This document shows positions 34,703 to 45,200 of a stretch of DNA of 64,000 nt, in pieces; the first letter of the stretch is position 1; every line of letters starts with the position of its first letter. The stretch is from assembly GCA_040401595.1 (NCBI GenBank), contig JBBAOE010000012.1, positions 54,856 through 118,855 on the forward strand. Reading direction: 5' to 3'. Source of the DNA: RFPW01 sp040401595. Its GTDB lineage: Bacteria > Pseudomonadota > Gammaproteobacteria > Burkholderiales > Burkholderiaceae_E. The notes under the pieces were generated by a model. That model worked only from the letters and a program-made list of their open reading frames with translations. It was not told the DNA's origin and did not search any database. A program made the position numbers and the translations under genes.

Positions 34703-35756
34703 CCCGCACCACCGGGTCGCGGCTACCTGTTGCGGCGCGCGCACTGGACCGGAGGCGATATTGCGCCCGACCATCTGGTTCATGGTAGATCCGGATCAGC
34801 AATTCGCCCAGCAGGCCGACCGCTACCGTTTGCGCGCCCACCACGACCAGGAGCAGACCAAGGAGCAGGAGTGGCCGTTGCCCGATCGACTCACCGTAGC
34901 CGACCTTCAGGATCGTGAGCCAGGTCAGAATGACACTGCCGATCAGGGCAAGCACAACGCCACCGCTACCGATGGCGTGCATCGGCCGCTGCAGGAACCG
35001 TAATAGAAACTTGATCCACATCAGATCGACAACGACCCGGATCCAGCGTCCGATGCCGTACTTGGACACACCGAACTGACGGGCGTGATGCGTGACCGGC
35101 ACCTCCAGAATACGCGCGCCTGCTTCGGCGGCCAAGGCGGGAATGAACCGGTGTTGCTCACCGTAGAGACGCAGGCCATCGACGATTTCGCGCCGATAGA
35201 CTTTGAGCGCACAGCCATAGTCATGGAGGTGGACCCCGGTGACCTTTGAGATCAGTGCGTTCGCAAGCCGCGAGGGCAGTTTGCGCGAAAGCCCGGAATC
35301 CTGACGGTCGACACGCCATCCCGAAATGGCATCAATTTCGGGTCGCGAGCGGAGAATGCCAATGAGCCGGGGGATATCGCGCGGTTCATTCTGAAGGTCG
35401 CCATCGAGGGTGACGATGATGTCGCCCTGAGCCGCGTCGAAGCCGGCTTGCAGGGCCGTAGATTGTCCGTAGTTCCGAATCAGGTACTGACCGCGCAGCC
35501 ACGGGGTCTTCAGTGCCAGCGCCTCAAGCTGTTTGGCTGTTCCATCGGTCGAGCCATCGTCAGTCACAATCAGTTCGAAGTCGTTCAGCCCGGAATCAAG
35601 CATGGCTTGCCCGATGGCATCAACGAGGCGCGTAACGCTCTCACATTCGTTGTAGACCGGAACGACGATGGAGATCGAAGGAACCGAGGGGATTGCAGTC
35701 GCGCTGGCGGATGCTTCGGCTGTGGCGATAGCGTGGATGGCACGATCAATGGACAT
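34683..35756 (-). CDS. GT2 family glycosyltransferase, polyprenyl-phosphate sugar synthase-like
   Basis: 357 residues. The N-terminal GT-A domain begins SISIVVPVYNECESV. TDDGSTDGT and LDGDLQNEP provide the nucleotide-sugar and metal sites, the latter typical of the DPM1/ArnC/GtrB branch. Two C-terminal membrane helices follow (about 275-340). Such enzymes attach a sugar from a nucleotide donor to undecaprenyl phosphate on the cytoplasmic face. It lies 24 bp after the PAP2 gene and overlaps the flippase-like gene. Confidence 0.9.
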   Translation of the reverse strand: MSIDRAIHAIATAEASASATAIPSVPSISIVVPVYNECESVTRLVDAIGQAMLDSGLNDFELIVTDDGSTDGTAKQLEALALKTPWLRGQYLIRNYGQSTALQAGFDAAQGDIIVTLDGDLQNEPRDIPRLIGILRSRPEIDAISGWRVDRQDSGLSRKLPSRLANALISKVTGVHLHDYGCALKVYRREIVDGLRLYGEQHRFIPALAAEAGARILEVPVTHHARQFGVSKYGIGRWIRVVVDLMWIKFLLRFLQRPMHAIGSGGVVLALIGSVILTWLTILKVGYGESIGQRPLLLLGLLLVVVGAQTVAVGLLGELLIRIYHEPDGRAQYRLRSSARAATGSRDPVVRDESLNA

Positions 35757-35780
35757 GATGACAATCTCTGGACAGAGTAC

Positions 35781-36623
35781 TTAGCGGGAAGAATTAGCGC
35801 GAAGGCGCGTCTGCGCAAGACGCCAGCGCAGACGCGGCCGGTAGGCCAGCAGGTAGGCTAGGCCGATGCCAACGAAGGTGAAGGTCATGGAGAACGCAAT
35901 GTCACTGAACCAGTGACCTCCTGCGACGATGCGGACAAGACCGACTGAAAACCCGGCCATTGCTCCAGCCCAGAGCCATGCGCGCCGGCGCCGGCGCGAT
36001 ATCGCATAGCCACTGGCCAACCAGAATCCGACCGCGGCATGGCCACTGACGAACGCGCAGTTGCGCTCGCATTGGTCTGCCTGCCGAAGGGCGGCTGAAA
36101 AGATCCGGTTGCCGCCGAATTGTTCGACCTGCTCCGGTCGTGCTCGACCAATGTTTTCTTTCAGCACGACGTTGATCAGTAGTCCAGGTCCGATGACCAG
36201 CGAAAGCAAGGCACAGGTCAGGGCTTGCCGGGGACGGACTAACCGACCCACCGATGCACCAGGTGGTGCTTGCGTCCCTGCTCGCGAGCGCAAGGCCTGA
36301 ATCATCAGCGTGAGTCCGATGGCGAGGAGCGCGCCTCGTGCGAACCAGTTGGTCCCCACGTAGATACCGTGGACCAGCGGATTGTCCTGAAGCCAGAAAC
36401 CACGGGATTCGTCAAAAAAAAGGGCGGCAATGTGCAGGTCCAGTGCTGGCCAGGCTGCGGGTACCAGTCCGATCAGGATCGATACCAGAATGGCGATCCG
36501 CAGGCCCCACCCGCGCCAGCCTTGACCACCGCTCGGCCGAGATTTCAAGGCGTCGCACGCGGTTGCAGAGGGGCGTAGCCGCGAAATCCCTGGGCAATCC
36601 AGACCTTCCACGGGGTCGCGCAC
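35781..36623 (-). CDS. PAP2-family membrane phosphatase
   Basis: Up to 280 residues. The three PAP2 motifs are present: KENIGRARP (KxxxxxxRP), SGHA (SGH) and RIVAGGHWFSD (RxxxxxHxxxD). About six membrane segments surround them. It may dephosphorylate undecaprenyl diphosphate, phosphatidylglycerol phosphate or lipid A. The start is uncertain: the ATG at 36623 overlaps the GT39 gene by 79 bp, while a TTG at 36548 overlaps its stop as TTGA. Membership in the glycosylation cluster suggests lipid-carrier recycling. Confidence 0.85.
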   Translation of the reverse strand: MRDPVEGLDCPGISRLRPSATACDALKSRPSGGQGWRGWGLRIAILVSILIGLVPAAWPALDLHIAALFFDESRGFWLQDNPLVHGIYVGTNWFARGALLAIGLTLMIQALRSRAGTQAPPGASVGRLVRPRQALTCALLSLVIGPGLLINVVLKENIGRARPEQVEQFGGNRIFSAALRQADQCERNCAFVSGHAAVGFWLASGYAISRRRRRAWLWAGAMAGFSVGLVRIVAGGHWFSDIAFSMTFTFVGIGLAYLLAYRPRLRWRLAQTRLRANSSR

Positions 36624-38128
36624 GCTTCGCAGCCGGGGCCACGATCATCGGCCTGGCGCACGACGGACTCGAAGCTGGCAAGCAGAATCGACTCATCAAG
36701 GGTGGCGCTCACCACCAGATAGCGCCGCTTGGCTGGGTCGGCGTGGATACCGTTCCCGCGGGGCTGATCAGCGACGTCGGCCAGGTCAACAAACCGGCTC
36801 CAGTGATCGGCGCGACGACCCTCGGGATTCCAGGAAGCGATCCGGTCGATCGGCAGCCGCAGTTCATAGGCCAGCAAGGCCATGCTCGACCGTTCATCGT
36901 TGACGAGCATCATGTCGGAGTCGAGCTTGGCCTTGAGGCGCTGGGCAAAGGCCGGCCAACCATAGAAGCGTGCAAACAAATCGCCCTTTGCCCCGGACTG
37001 CAGCCCGATGGCTTCACGCAGTACCGGCCAGTGCAGGAAACCGCTCAGAATCAGCAAGTTGATGGCCAGCGCCATGGAGAGTCGTTGGCCCCATCCCCGT
37101 CGCAGCATGAACGCAACGATCAGGATCGTCAGGCTGACATAGGCGGGCAGGGCCCAGTTGAGCTGGGCGCGCGAGAGGGTGGCTTCGACGCAGGCGATCA
37201 GTAGCAGGGGCAGGGCGAACCATTGGTGCAGCGCAATGGCGTTGGTTTCCGCCGCGGGCCCTATGGCGGGCTGCGCGGGCCTTTGAGTCCAGGCCATGAG
37301 CAGTCCAAAGAGGACGAGCAGTGGGCCACCGACAACCCATTGACCGAGGATGAATTCGAGCAGGCGCATCGGGTGCAGTCCGGCTCGATCGAGCTGGCTG
37401 ATTTCCTGCGTGTGGCCGAGGGTGGGGAATCCGTTGTGCGCATTCCACAAGAGATTGGGTGCGAATAGTAAGGCCGCTATGACAAGCGCGCACCACGGTC
37501 CCGCGCGGCGAAACTGGGCGCGGCCCTCCGGTCGGCTCAGGAGCCAGCCAAGCGCCGAAATCGCTACTGCGCCCATGGTGTATTTCGACATTAGTCCGAA
37601 GCCAGTCGCCACACCCAGGCCGAGCCAGTGCCCGAGGTGGCCCTGTGTTCCGCAGGCCCGTTGCAGCGTCAGGAGTGCCAGTGCCCAGCACAGGACCAAG
37701 GGGGCATCGGTTGTGAGGAAGCCTGCCGACACCGCGATCCCCGGAATGCTGGCAAACGCCAGCGCAGCAGGGACCCCGACGCGGGAGCCGAAGCTGTCTC
37801 GGGCGATCAAGCCAACGACACCAGCGGACAAGGCGTAGAGAAGGCCCGAGGTCAGACGAAAACCCCAGGCGTCATGACCGAGCATGAGTCCGGCAGCCCG
37901 GTAAATCCATGCGATCACGGGGGGCTTGGAGTAATAGCCCCAATCGAGGCCGGTTGACCAGACCCAATACTGGGCTTCGTCAAAGTGCAGCGAAAGCCCT
38001 GCCCGCTGCAAGGCCAGACCGCGCCAGACCAACAGCGCCATCAGGATGGCGCAGGCGAACGAGAGCATCCTGGGTGACGACTTTGTCCAGTCCAGAAGCG
38101 TTGAAGCGGGGCGGGCAGTGACGGTCAA
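36545..38128 (-). CDS. GT39-family membrane glycosyltransferase (ArnT/PMT-like)
   Basis: 527 residues, about 12 membrane segments. The first periplasmic loop carries LHFDEAQYWVWS, the DE acidic pair and Trp of the ArnT/PMT family, followed by YYSKPPVIAW, a strong ArnT-type landmark. These enzymes move a sugar from a polyprenyl phosphate to lipid A, glycan or protein outside the cytoplasmic membrane. It is the first gene of the four-gene minus-strand cluster. The acceptor cannot be told. Confidence 0.88.
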   Translation of the reverse strand: MTVTARPASTLLDWTKSSPRMLSFACAILMALLVWRGLALQRAGLSLHFDEAQYWVWSTGLDWGYYSKPPVIAWIYRAAGLMLGHDAWGFRLTSGLLYALSAGVVGLIARDSFGSRVGVPAALAFASIPGIAVSAGFLTTDAPLVLCWALALLTLQRACGTQGHLGHWLGLGVATGFGLMSKYTMGAVAISALGWLLSRPEGRAQFRRAGPWCALVIAALLFAPNLLWNAHNGFPTLGHTQEISQLDRAGLHPMRLLEFILGQWVVGGPLLVLFGLLMAWTQRPAQPAIGPAAETNAIALHQWFALPLLLIACVEATLSRAQLNWALPAYVSLTILIVAFMLRRGWGQRLSMALAINLLILSGFLHWPVLREAIGLQSGAKGDLFARFYGWPAFAQRLKAKLDSDMMLVNDERSSMALLAYELRLPIDRIASWNPEGRRADHWSRFVDLADVADQPRGNGIHADPAKRRYLVVSATLDESILLASFESVVRQADDRGPGCEACATPWKVWIAQGFRGYAPLQPRATP

Positions 38129-38196
38129 CGGCGTTGTTGGATTTCGGCGAAACGGTCAATCGGGCCCCAACGATACCGAAAGATCCAACTGCCGAC

Positions 38197-40788
38197 CTAT
38201 GAAAGGCCAAAGCGACGCACCATCCGGGTCTTGGCCCACTGCGTGAGGATGAAATACGCAGGCAGCAAAGCAGCCATCCCGAACCAGAACGAAACCGGGA
38301 GCGGGACCAGGTGAAAACTGCCGCCAAACGCCGTGTAGGGCAGCCCGATCCCGATCGCGCAGACGCCCAGCGTGGTTCCTAGTAGCGTGGCGCTGGGAGA
38401 GCTCTCGATGAACGGCAGGCGGTGGGTGCGCAGCACATGGACGATGAGCGTCTGCGACAGGAGGGATTCCACAAACCAACCGGTCTGAAAGAGCGACGCA
38501 GATCCCGGACTGTCAGCGCCCAGCACAAACCAGAGGAGGGCGAAGGTCGCGTAGTCAAAGAGCGAGCTGATGGGTCCCAGGCGGAACATGGTTCGGGCGA
38601 TCGCACCGATATCCCAGGCGCGTGGTTGGGCAAGGTAGTCGGGATCGACCGAATCGGTCGGTACCGCCGTCTGCGAACAGTCGTAGAGCAGGTTGTTGAG
38701 CAGGATCTGGACCGGCGCCATGGGCAGGAAGGGCAGGAGTGCGCTGGCGCCGATCATGCTGAACATGTTTCCAAAATTAGAACTGGCCGACATGCGGATC
38801 GTTTTCATGATGTTCGAAAATACGCGCCGGCCTTCGAGCACCCCCTGTTGCAGCACGAGTAGGCTCTTTTCCAGGAGAATAATATCGGCCGACTCCTTGG
38901 CGATATCGACGGCCGACTCGACCGAGATGCTGAGGTCAGCCGTTTTCAGGCTGGGGCCGTCATTGATTCCATCACCCATGTATCCGACCACATGCCCGCG
39001 TGATTGGAGCGCCCGAATCACCCTGGCCTTTTGCTGGGGTGCCATTTTCGCGAAGACCACTGTCGACTCCGCGACCAGAGCCAGGTCCGCATCACTCAAG
39101 GCATCGACTTCTTCACCGAGCAGGATACGTTCGACGCTTAGACCGACGTCCTGACACACCTTGCGGGTGATCAGCGGATTGTCACCCGTCAGGATCTTGA
39201 CCTGGATAGCGCATTCCCTGAGTGCTTGAAGCGCTGGGCGGGCTGAGTCTTTCGGTGGATCCAGGAAAGCGACGTAGCCCAGCAAGGCCAAATTCTGTTC
39301 ATCGGCGATGCTGAAGGTCTTGGTCTTCTCGGTTGTTGTACCCGCCGGTTCCTCCCGAATGGCGACCGCGATCACGCGGAAGCCCTCCTGATTGAGTGTG
39401 GCCACGACGGCATCCATGTTGGACCGGTGCGATGCATCCAGTGGGACAAAATCGTTGCCGACCTTCGCGCTTGTGCAGCATCCAACGACTTCTTCGACAG
39501 CCCCTTTGCAGATCAGAACCCACGATTGCTGATTCTTCTCGAGGACGACTGACATCCGGCGGCGTTCAAAATCGAAGGGGATCTCATCGACCTTCTGCCA
39601 AGTGTCGACCTCATGCAGCTTTTCGTGAATTTCATGGTGCTTGAGTACCGCGACGTCGAGGAGATTGCTGAGCCCTGACTGGTAATGGCTGTTTAGGTAG
39701 GCGTATTCCAGAACGAGGTTGTCGGATTCGCCCGCCACATTGATATGGCGCTCGACGATGACGGTGTCCTGGGTCAGGGTGCCCGTTTTGTCGGTGCACA
39801 GGATGTCCATGGCGCCCATGTTCTGGACCGCATTGAGCCGTTTCACGATGACTTTCTGGCGTGACAGCGCCAGCGCCCCCTTCGCCAGGTTCACCGTCGT
39901 GAGCATCGGCAGCATTTCGGGCGTCAAGCCGACAGCGACGGCGAGCGCAAAAAGCGCGGCTTCGAACCAGTCGCCTTTAGCCAGTCCGTTCACGATGAAG
40001 ACGATCGGGACCATGACCGCCATGAACCGGATCATGAGTCCAGTGAAGCGCTCCAGGCCCTGGTCGAATGCAGATTTCCGCGTTTGTGCGGTGGTCTGGC
40101 GGGCGACCTCGGCAAAAAAAGTCGCCGCACCGGTGCGCACCACGATGGCGCTCCCGATGCCAGACACCACGTGACTGCCCATGAAGCAGAGGTTTTGATC
40201 GGTCAGCCCGATCAGTGTGTCGTGGCCCGCTGGGTTCGGATGCTTCTCGGTCGGTAGTGACTCGCCGCTTAGTGAAGCCTCGTTGATGAAGAGATCCTTC
40301 GCCTCGATGATCCGGACATCCGCCGCGATCAGATCGCCGACGGCCAAGTGCAGGACGTCACCGGGAACCACCGCATCGAGCGCAATCTTTTGGGCCTGGC
40401 CATCGCGCTCAACCAGGGCAAAGGTTTTGACCAGGTTGCGCAGCTTCTCGGCTGCTCGGTTGGATTTGCGCTCCTGGGCGAAGGTGAGCAAGGTGGACAG
40501 GATCACCATCGTGGCAATGACCACTGCACCCCGGACTTCGCCGGTCAGGAACGACACGGTGGCAAGCGCCATCAGGAGCAGGGAGAGCGGCGCGCCAATC
40601 AGCTGCAATAGCCGTCTGCCCGACGAGGGTCCGCTAGGCAGCTGGAGCGTGTTGGGCCCAAACCGTTGCAGTTGTCTCGCGGCCTGCTGGCTGGTCAAGC
40701 CTTGGGCGCCACTGTCCAGCTTCGAAAACAGGACGGACAGATCGAGTGTGGCGAGTTCCTGGAGCGAGAGTTCGCTTGGGTTGTCCAT
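38197..40788 (-). CDS. mgtA: Magnesium-importing P-type ATPase (MgtA/MgtB type)
   Basis: 863 residues. The ATG at 40788 has GGAAGG eight bases before it. The phosphorylation motif DKTGTLT, the hinge TGDNPLI and GDGINDGPSLKTAD are present. The block DIAKESADIILLEKSLLVLQQGVLEGRRVFSN is MgtA-specific, with a magnesium-site helix region further on (NNLLYDCSQTAVPTD). The usual GDGINDSPAL has Gly at the fifth position. It imports Mg2+ into the cytoplasm. No PhoP-type or magnesium-sensing leader is obvious in the 197 bp upstream. Confidence 0.92.
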   Translation of the reverse strand: MDNPSELSLQELATLDLSVLFSKLDSGAQGLTSQQAARQLQRFGPNTLQLPSGPSSGRRLLQLIGAPLSLLLMALATVSFLTGEVRGAVVIATMVILSTLLTFAQERKSNRAAEKLRNLVKTFALVERDGQAQKIALDAVVPGDVLHLAVGDLIAADVRIIEAKDLFINEASLSGESLPTEKHPNPAGHDTLIGLTDQNLCFMGSHVVSGIGSAIVVRTGAATFFAEVARQTTAQTRKSAFDQGLERFTGLMIRFMAVMVPIVFIVNGLAKGDWFEAALFALAVAVGLTPEMLPMLTTVNLAKGALALSRQKVIVKRLNAVQNMGAMDILCTDKTGTLTQDTVIVERHINVAGESDNLVLEYAYLNSHYQSGLSNLLDVAVLKHHEIHEKLHEVDTWQKVDEIPFDFERRRMSVVLEKNQQSWVLICKGAVEEVVGCCTSAKVGNDFVPLDASHRSNMDAVVATLNQEGFRVIAVAIREEPAGTTTEKTKTFSIADEQNLALLGYVAFLDPPKDSARPALQALRECAIQVKILTGDNPLITRKVCQDVGLSVERILLGEEVDALSDADLALVAESTVVFAKMAPQQKARVIRALQSRGHVVGYMGDGINDGPSLKTADLSISVESAVDIAKESADIILLEKSLLVLQQGVLEGRRVFSNIMKTIRMSASSNFGNMFSMIGASALLPFLPMAPVQILLNNLLYDCSQTAVPTDSVDPDYLAQPRAWDIGAIARTMFRLGPISSLFDYATFALLWFVLGADSPGSASLFQTGWFVESLLSQTLIVHVLRTHRLPFIESSPSATLLGTTLGVCAIGIGLPYTAFGGSFHLVPLPVSFWFGMAALLPAYFILTQWAKTRMVRRFGLS

Positions 40789-40988
40789 CGGGATGGCCTT
40801 CCGGGTGGGGGGCTCAATCCCCCGCGTGAAGCGTTCCCGTTCGGCCAGATTCCGGATTCAGCGTCCGCGGGGTGCACTCCAGCCTACGCGAGGCGAGATC
40901 CACGGCGTGATTTGACAGGGCATTGCGCGATCGTGGACAGTCTGAGGCTAAGTCAACGCAATTGACTGTGATTCAGAGGAGCTGAGTG

Positions 40989-42257
40989 GTGAAATATCTC
41001 TCACAACGAATCCTGCCCTGGACGTGTCTGATCACTGCATCGCTCCTCCTCGGTGGGTGCGAAAAAATACAGGCCTTGCTGCCAGCGAGAAGCAGCCCGA
41101 GCGGTGCGCCAGCTGAGAAGCCTGCGGCACCTGCCCAATCGGCTGCAACAAACGCAGGTTCGGCTGCTCCCGCTGGCTCCGCGGGTCCTACTGCACCCGG
41201 TGGTCCACCGGTTAGCGTCACCCTCGTCACCGCCAAAGCGCGCAGCCTGCCCGTATTGCTCGAGGTGACCGGCACGGTCGTTCCTGTGGCTAGCGTAGAC
41301 GTGCGTCCTCAGGTCAGCAGTGTCGTGACCCAGGTCCACGTTCGGGAGGGGCAATTTGTGCGCGCCGGCGAACTGCTGTTTACGCTCGACTCCCGCAGCG
41401 ATGAAGCTAATGTGGCCAAGATGCGAGCCCAGATGGCGAAGGACGAAGCCGCGCTGGCGGATGCAAAACGACAGCTCGCACGCAGTCGAGAGTTGCTGGA
41501 AAAAAACTTCGTCTCCCAGGGTGCGGTGGACACCAATCAGGCACTCGTCAATGCGCAGACGGCGGCTGTCGGTGCTGATCGTGCGGCCGTTGACGCAGCG
41601 CTGGTGACGCTGGACTTTGCCCGGGTCAGGGCGCCCAGTGCCGGCCGGCTCGGTGCTATTGCGGTCTTTCCGGGCAGTGCGGTTCAGTCCAATCAGACCA
41701 GTCTCGTCACGCTGACGCAACTCGATCCGATCAACGTGTCCTTCAATGTCCCCCAGCGTTATCTGGGCGATCTGCTGCAGGCCTTGAATTCAGGCGCTGC
41801 CAAAGTCAATGCGAGTCTGCCGGACACGCCTGGGAAGCTGGTCGGACGACTTCAGTTTGTTGACAACGCGGTTGATGCAGGCTCTGGCACGATCAAGGTC
41901 AAGGCCCGGTTCGAGAATCGGGAAAGCCGGCTTTGGCCAGGCGCATTTGCGACGGTGAGTCTGACGCTACGCACCCTGGACGACGCCATCGTGATTCCTC
42001 AGGCTTCGGTCATCCAGAGCGCCCGGGGCTCGATCGTGTACGTCGTCGACGCCGGCAAGGCGGCCTCTCGGCCAGTGACGGTTATTGCTGCTCAGGGCGA
42101 CGATGCAGCGGTCAGTGGTCTGAAAGCGGGCGAGCGGATCGTGTTGGACGGGCGGCAGAATCTGCGTCCAGGGTCCGCAGTGGTCGAGCGCAGCCGGGAG
42201 GGTGGTCCAGCCCGCGGCGGTAACGGTGCGCCTGCGTCCGCCAAGGCTTCGCCATGA
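40989..42257 (+). CDS. RND efflux periplasmic adaptor subunit (membrane fusion lipoprotein)
   Basis: 422 residues from a GTG at 40989 (an adjacent GTG at 40986 is also possible), with GAGGAG upstream. A lipobox LLLGGC ends the signal peptide, so it is a lipoprotein. A Pro/Ala-rich linker follows. The barrel-sandwich (lipoyl-like) and helical hairpin region begins at VEVTGTVVPVASVDVRPQ. It connects the pump to an outer-membrane channel. It overlaps the pump gene as ATGA. No TolC-type channel gene is adjacent. Confidence 0.92.
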   Translation: MKYLSQRILPWTCLITASLLLGGCEKIQALLPARSSPSGAPAEKPAAPAQSAATNAGSAAPAGSAGPTAPGGPPVSVTLVTAKARSLPVLLEVTGTVVPVASVDVRPQVSSVVTQVHVREGQFVRAGELLFTLDSRSDEANVAKMRAQMAKDEAALADAKRQLARSRELLEKNFVSQGAVDTNQALVNAQTAAVGADRAAVDAALVTLDFARVRAPSAGRLGAIAVFPGSAVQSNQTSLVTLTQLDPINVSFNVPQRYLGDLLQALNSGAAKVNASLPDTPGKLVGRLQFVDNAVDAGSGTIKVKARFENRESRLWPGAFATVSLTLRTLDDAIVIPQASVIQSARGSIVYVVDAGKAASRPVTVIAAQGDDAAVSGLKAGERIVLDGRQNLRPGSAVVERSREGGPARGGNGAPASAKASP

Positions 42258-45200
42258 ATCTATCGGAATTGTTCATTCGTCGCCCGGTGATGACGGTGCT
42301 GCTCAATCTCGCCATGGTGCTGGCAGGCGTCATCGCCTATCGGAGCATCCCGGTCGCAGCCCTGCCGAATTACGACACCCCGGTGATCAACGTCAGTGCC
42401 AGCCTGCCCGGAGCGAGCCCCGAAAATATGGCGACCTCGGTCGCGCTGACGCTCGAGAAGCAGTTCCAAACCATTGCGGGCCTGAGCCTGATCAGTTCGG
42501 TCAGCACCCTGGGCAATACATCGCTGACGTTGGAGTTTGAAGAAGGTCGCAATATTGATGGCGCTTCTCTGGATGTGCAGGCCGCCCTGCTGCGCGCGCA
42601 GCGCAGCCTGCCCATCGAGATGACAAGTCCACCGTCTTACCGCAAGGTCAATCCCGCCGACTCGCCGGTTTTGTTGATCGCGATGACATCGCCGTCGCTG
42701 CCGCTGGCGGATTTGCAGGACTATGCCGAACATCTGCTTTCACCCCTGCTATCTACCCTCGGTGGCGTCGCTCAGGTCAATATCTTTGGTGCCAAACGTT
42801 ATGCCGTACGGGTCAGGATCCGCCCCGCGGATCTCATGGCACGCAACTTGAGTCTGGATGAATTGGCTGCCGCGCTGAAGTCGGCTAACGCGAACAGTCC
42901 GGTTGGCACGCTGGACGGCGCGCGCCAGATGTTGACGCTGCAGGCGAACCGGCAACTGCGTAATGCGGCCGAATTTGCCAATCTCATCATCAGCGTCCGC
43001 GCAGGCAACCCGGTGCGCCTGCGCGACGTTGCCGATGTGGAAGACAGCTACGAGTCGGTGAAGACCAGCGCCAATCTGAACGGTGAACCCTCGATCACGT
43101 TGGCGGTTTACCGCCAACCCGGAGCCAACACGGTCAAGGTCGTGGATGCAGCGCTGGCCATGCTGCCGTCGCTGCGGGCGCAGTTGCCTCAGTCGGTGAA
43201 TCTGATTCCAGTCAATGATCGTTCCCTGTCGGTGCGCGAAGCGCTGCACGATGTGATGCTGACGTTGTTGGGGACTATCGCGCTGGTGGTTCTGGTGATC
43301 TTTCTATTTTTGCGACGGATCGTTGCCACGGTGATCCCAACGCTCTCCCTGCCGATTTCGTTGATCGGAGCGATCGCACTGCTCTGGGGTCTGAATTACA
43401 GTCTGGATAACATTTCGCTGCTTGGTCTCACGCTTGCTGTGGGTCTCGTGGTCGACGATGCGATCGTGATGTTGGAAAACATCATGCGCCATGTCGAAGA
43501 CGGCATGCCTGCCTTTCAGGCCGCGCTCAAGGGCTCCCGTGAAGTTGGGTTCACGATCCTGTCGATTTCGTCCTCGTTGATCGCCGTCTTCATCCCGATC
43601 TTTTTCATGCCGGGTGTGATTGGGCTTCTATTTCATGAGTTTGCGGTGATCGTCGGCCTGGCGATTGTGGTTTCGGCGTTCGTGTCGCTGACCGTGGTGC
43701 CAATGCTGGCCAGTCGGTTTCTGACGGCCGAGTCGCACGATACAAAACCGAACCTTGTTGTCGGTATCTTCGAACGGGGCTTTGACCTGATCCTGCGCGC
43801 TTACACCAGGTCGCTCGACGCTGCGTTGCGTTTTCGAAAGCTGGTGCTGCTGGTGGCATTGCTGACCTTTGGGGCAACAGCCTGGCTGTTTGTTCTGATT
43901 CCAAAAGGTTTCTTTCCCGAAGAAGATATCGGGCAGATCACGGTTACGACGGAATCGGCAGAGGACACCTCCTTTCCTGAGATGTTGCGCCTGCAGAACC
44001 GGGCCGCAGCCATTTTGCGGGCTGATCCTGCCGTGCTTGCGGTCAGTTCCTTCAATGGCGGCAGCGGTGCGCAGAACACGGGCCGGATGTTTGTCACCCT
44101 AAAGCCGCGCGACCAGAGACCGCCCGTCAAGCAGGTGATCGAGGGCCTGCGAAAAAAGGCTCGGGAAGTGGCTGGTATCTCGCTGTTCATGCGTCCAATT
44201 CAAAATCTGCAATTGGGAGCACGCTTCAGCAAAGCCCAGTACCAATATGTACTGCAAAGCGTCAAGCCCGAAGAAATCAATGAATGGGCGGTGAAGCTGC
44301 AGGAAAAATTGCGCCAGGACCCCCTGTTTCGGGATGTCACAAGCGACGCACAATTCCGCGGATTGCAAGCCCAGCTGCAGATCGATCGGGAGCGCGCGAA
44401 CACGCTCGGGGTATCGATCGACGCCATCCGTAGTGCGCTCTTCGGTGCCTTCGGCGAGCGCCAGGTTTCAACGATTTACTCGTCCACCGACAGCTATCAG
44501 GTGATTGCAGAAATGGCACCCGACGCCAAGCAGGATGAAAGCGCACTGGGTGGGGTCTATGTGCGTTCTTCGACGGGGGCACTGGTGCCCTTGAGCAGCT
44601 TTGCGACGGTGCAGAGGTCTGTTGGGCCAACTTCGATCAGCCATGTTGGACAGCTACAGGCGGTGACGATCTCCTTCAATATCGCGCCGGGTGCCGCCCT
44701 GGGCGATGCCACCAACAAGATTGACCAGCTGCGCGAATCGCTGCAACTGCCATCGACCATCAGTACCCGTTACGGTGGCGATGCGGCCGTATTCAAAAAG
44801 TCGCAGGGAAGTCAGTTCATCCTGATCATTGCAGCGCTGCTGGTCATCTACGTATTGCTTGGCGTGCTCTACGAGAGCTACATCCACCCGCTGACTATTC
44901 TGGCGGGGCTGCCCTCAGCTGCCGTTGGGGCGTTGGGGACCTTGATGCTATTCGACATGGACCTGACGCTGATCGCGACGGTGGGGATTCTACTGTTGAT
45001 TGGGATTGTCAAAAAGAACGCGATCATGATGATTGACTTTGCCCTCGACGCGCAGCGTACGCAGGGATTGAGCCCGGAGCAGGCCATCCGCGAGGCCTGC
45101 GTCCTGCGATTTCGTCCGATCATGATGACGACACTGGCCGCGCTCATGGGGGCGCTACCGATCGCGCTCGGCATTGGTGCAGGTGCCGAACTCAGGCAGC

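Noticed and set aside
40789..40988. A magnesium riboswitch or leader before mgtA
   Set aside because: Only a short G/C hairpin is visible; the structures of known Mg2+ leaders could not be recognised.
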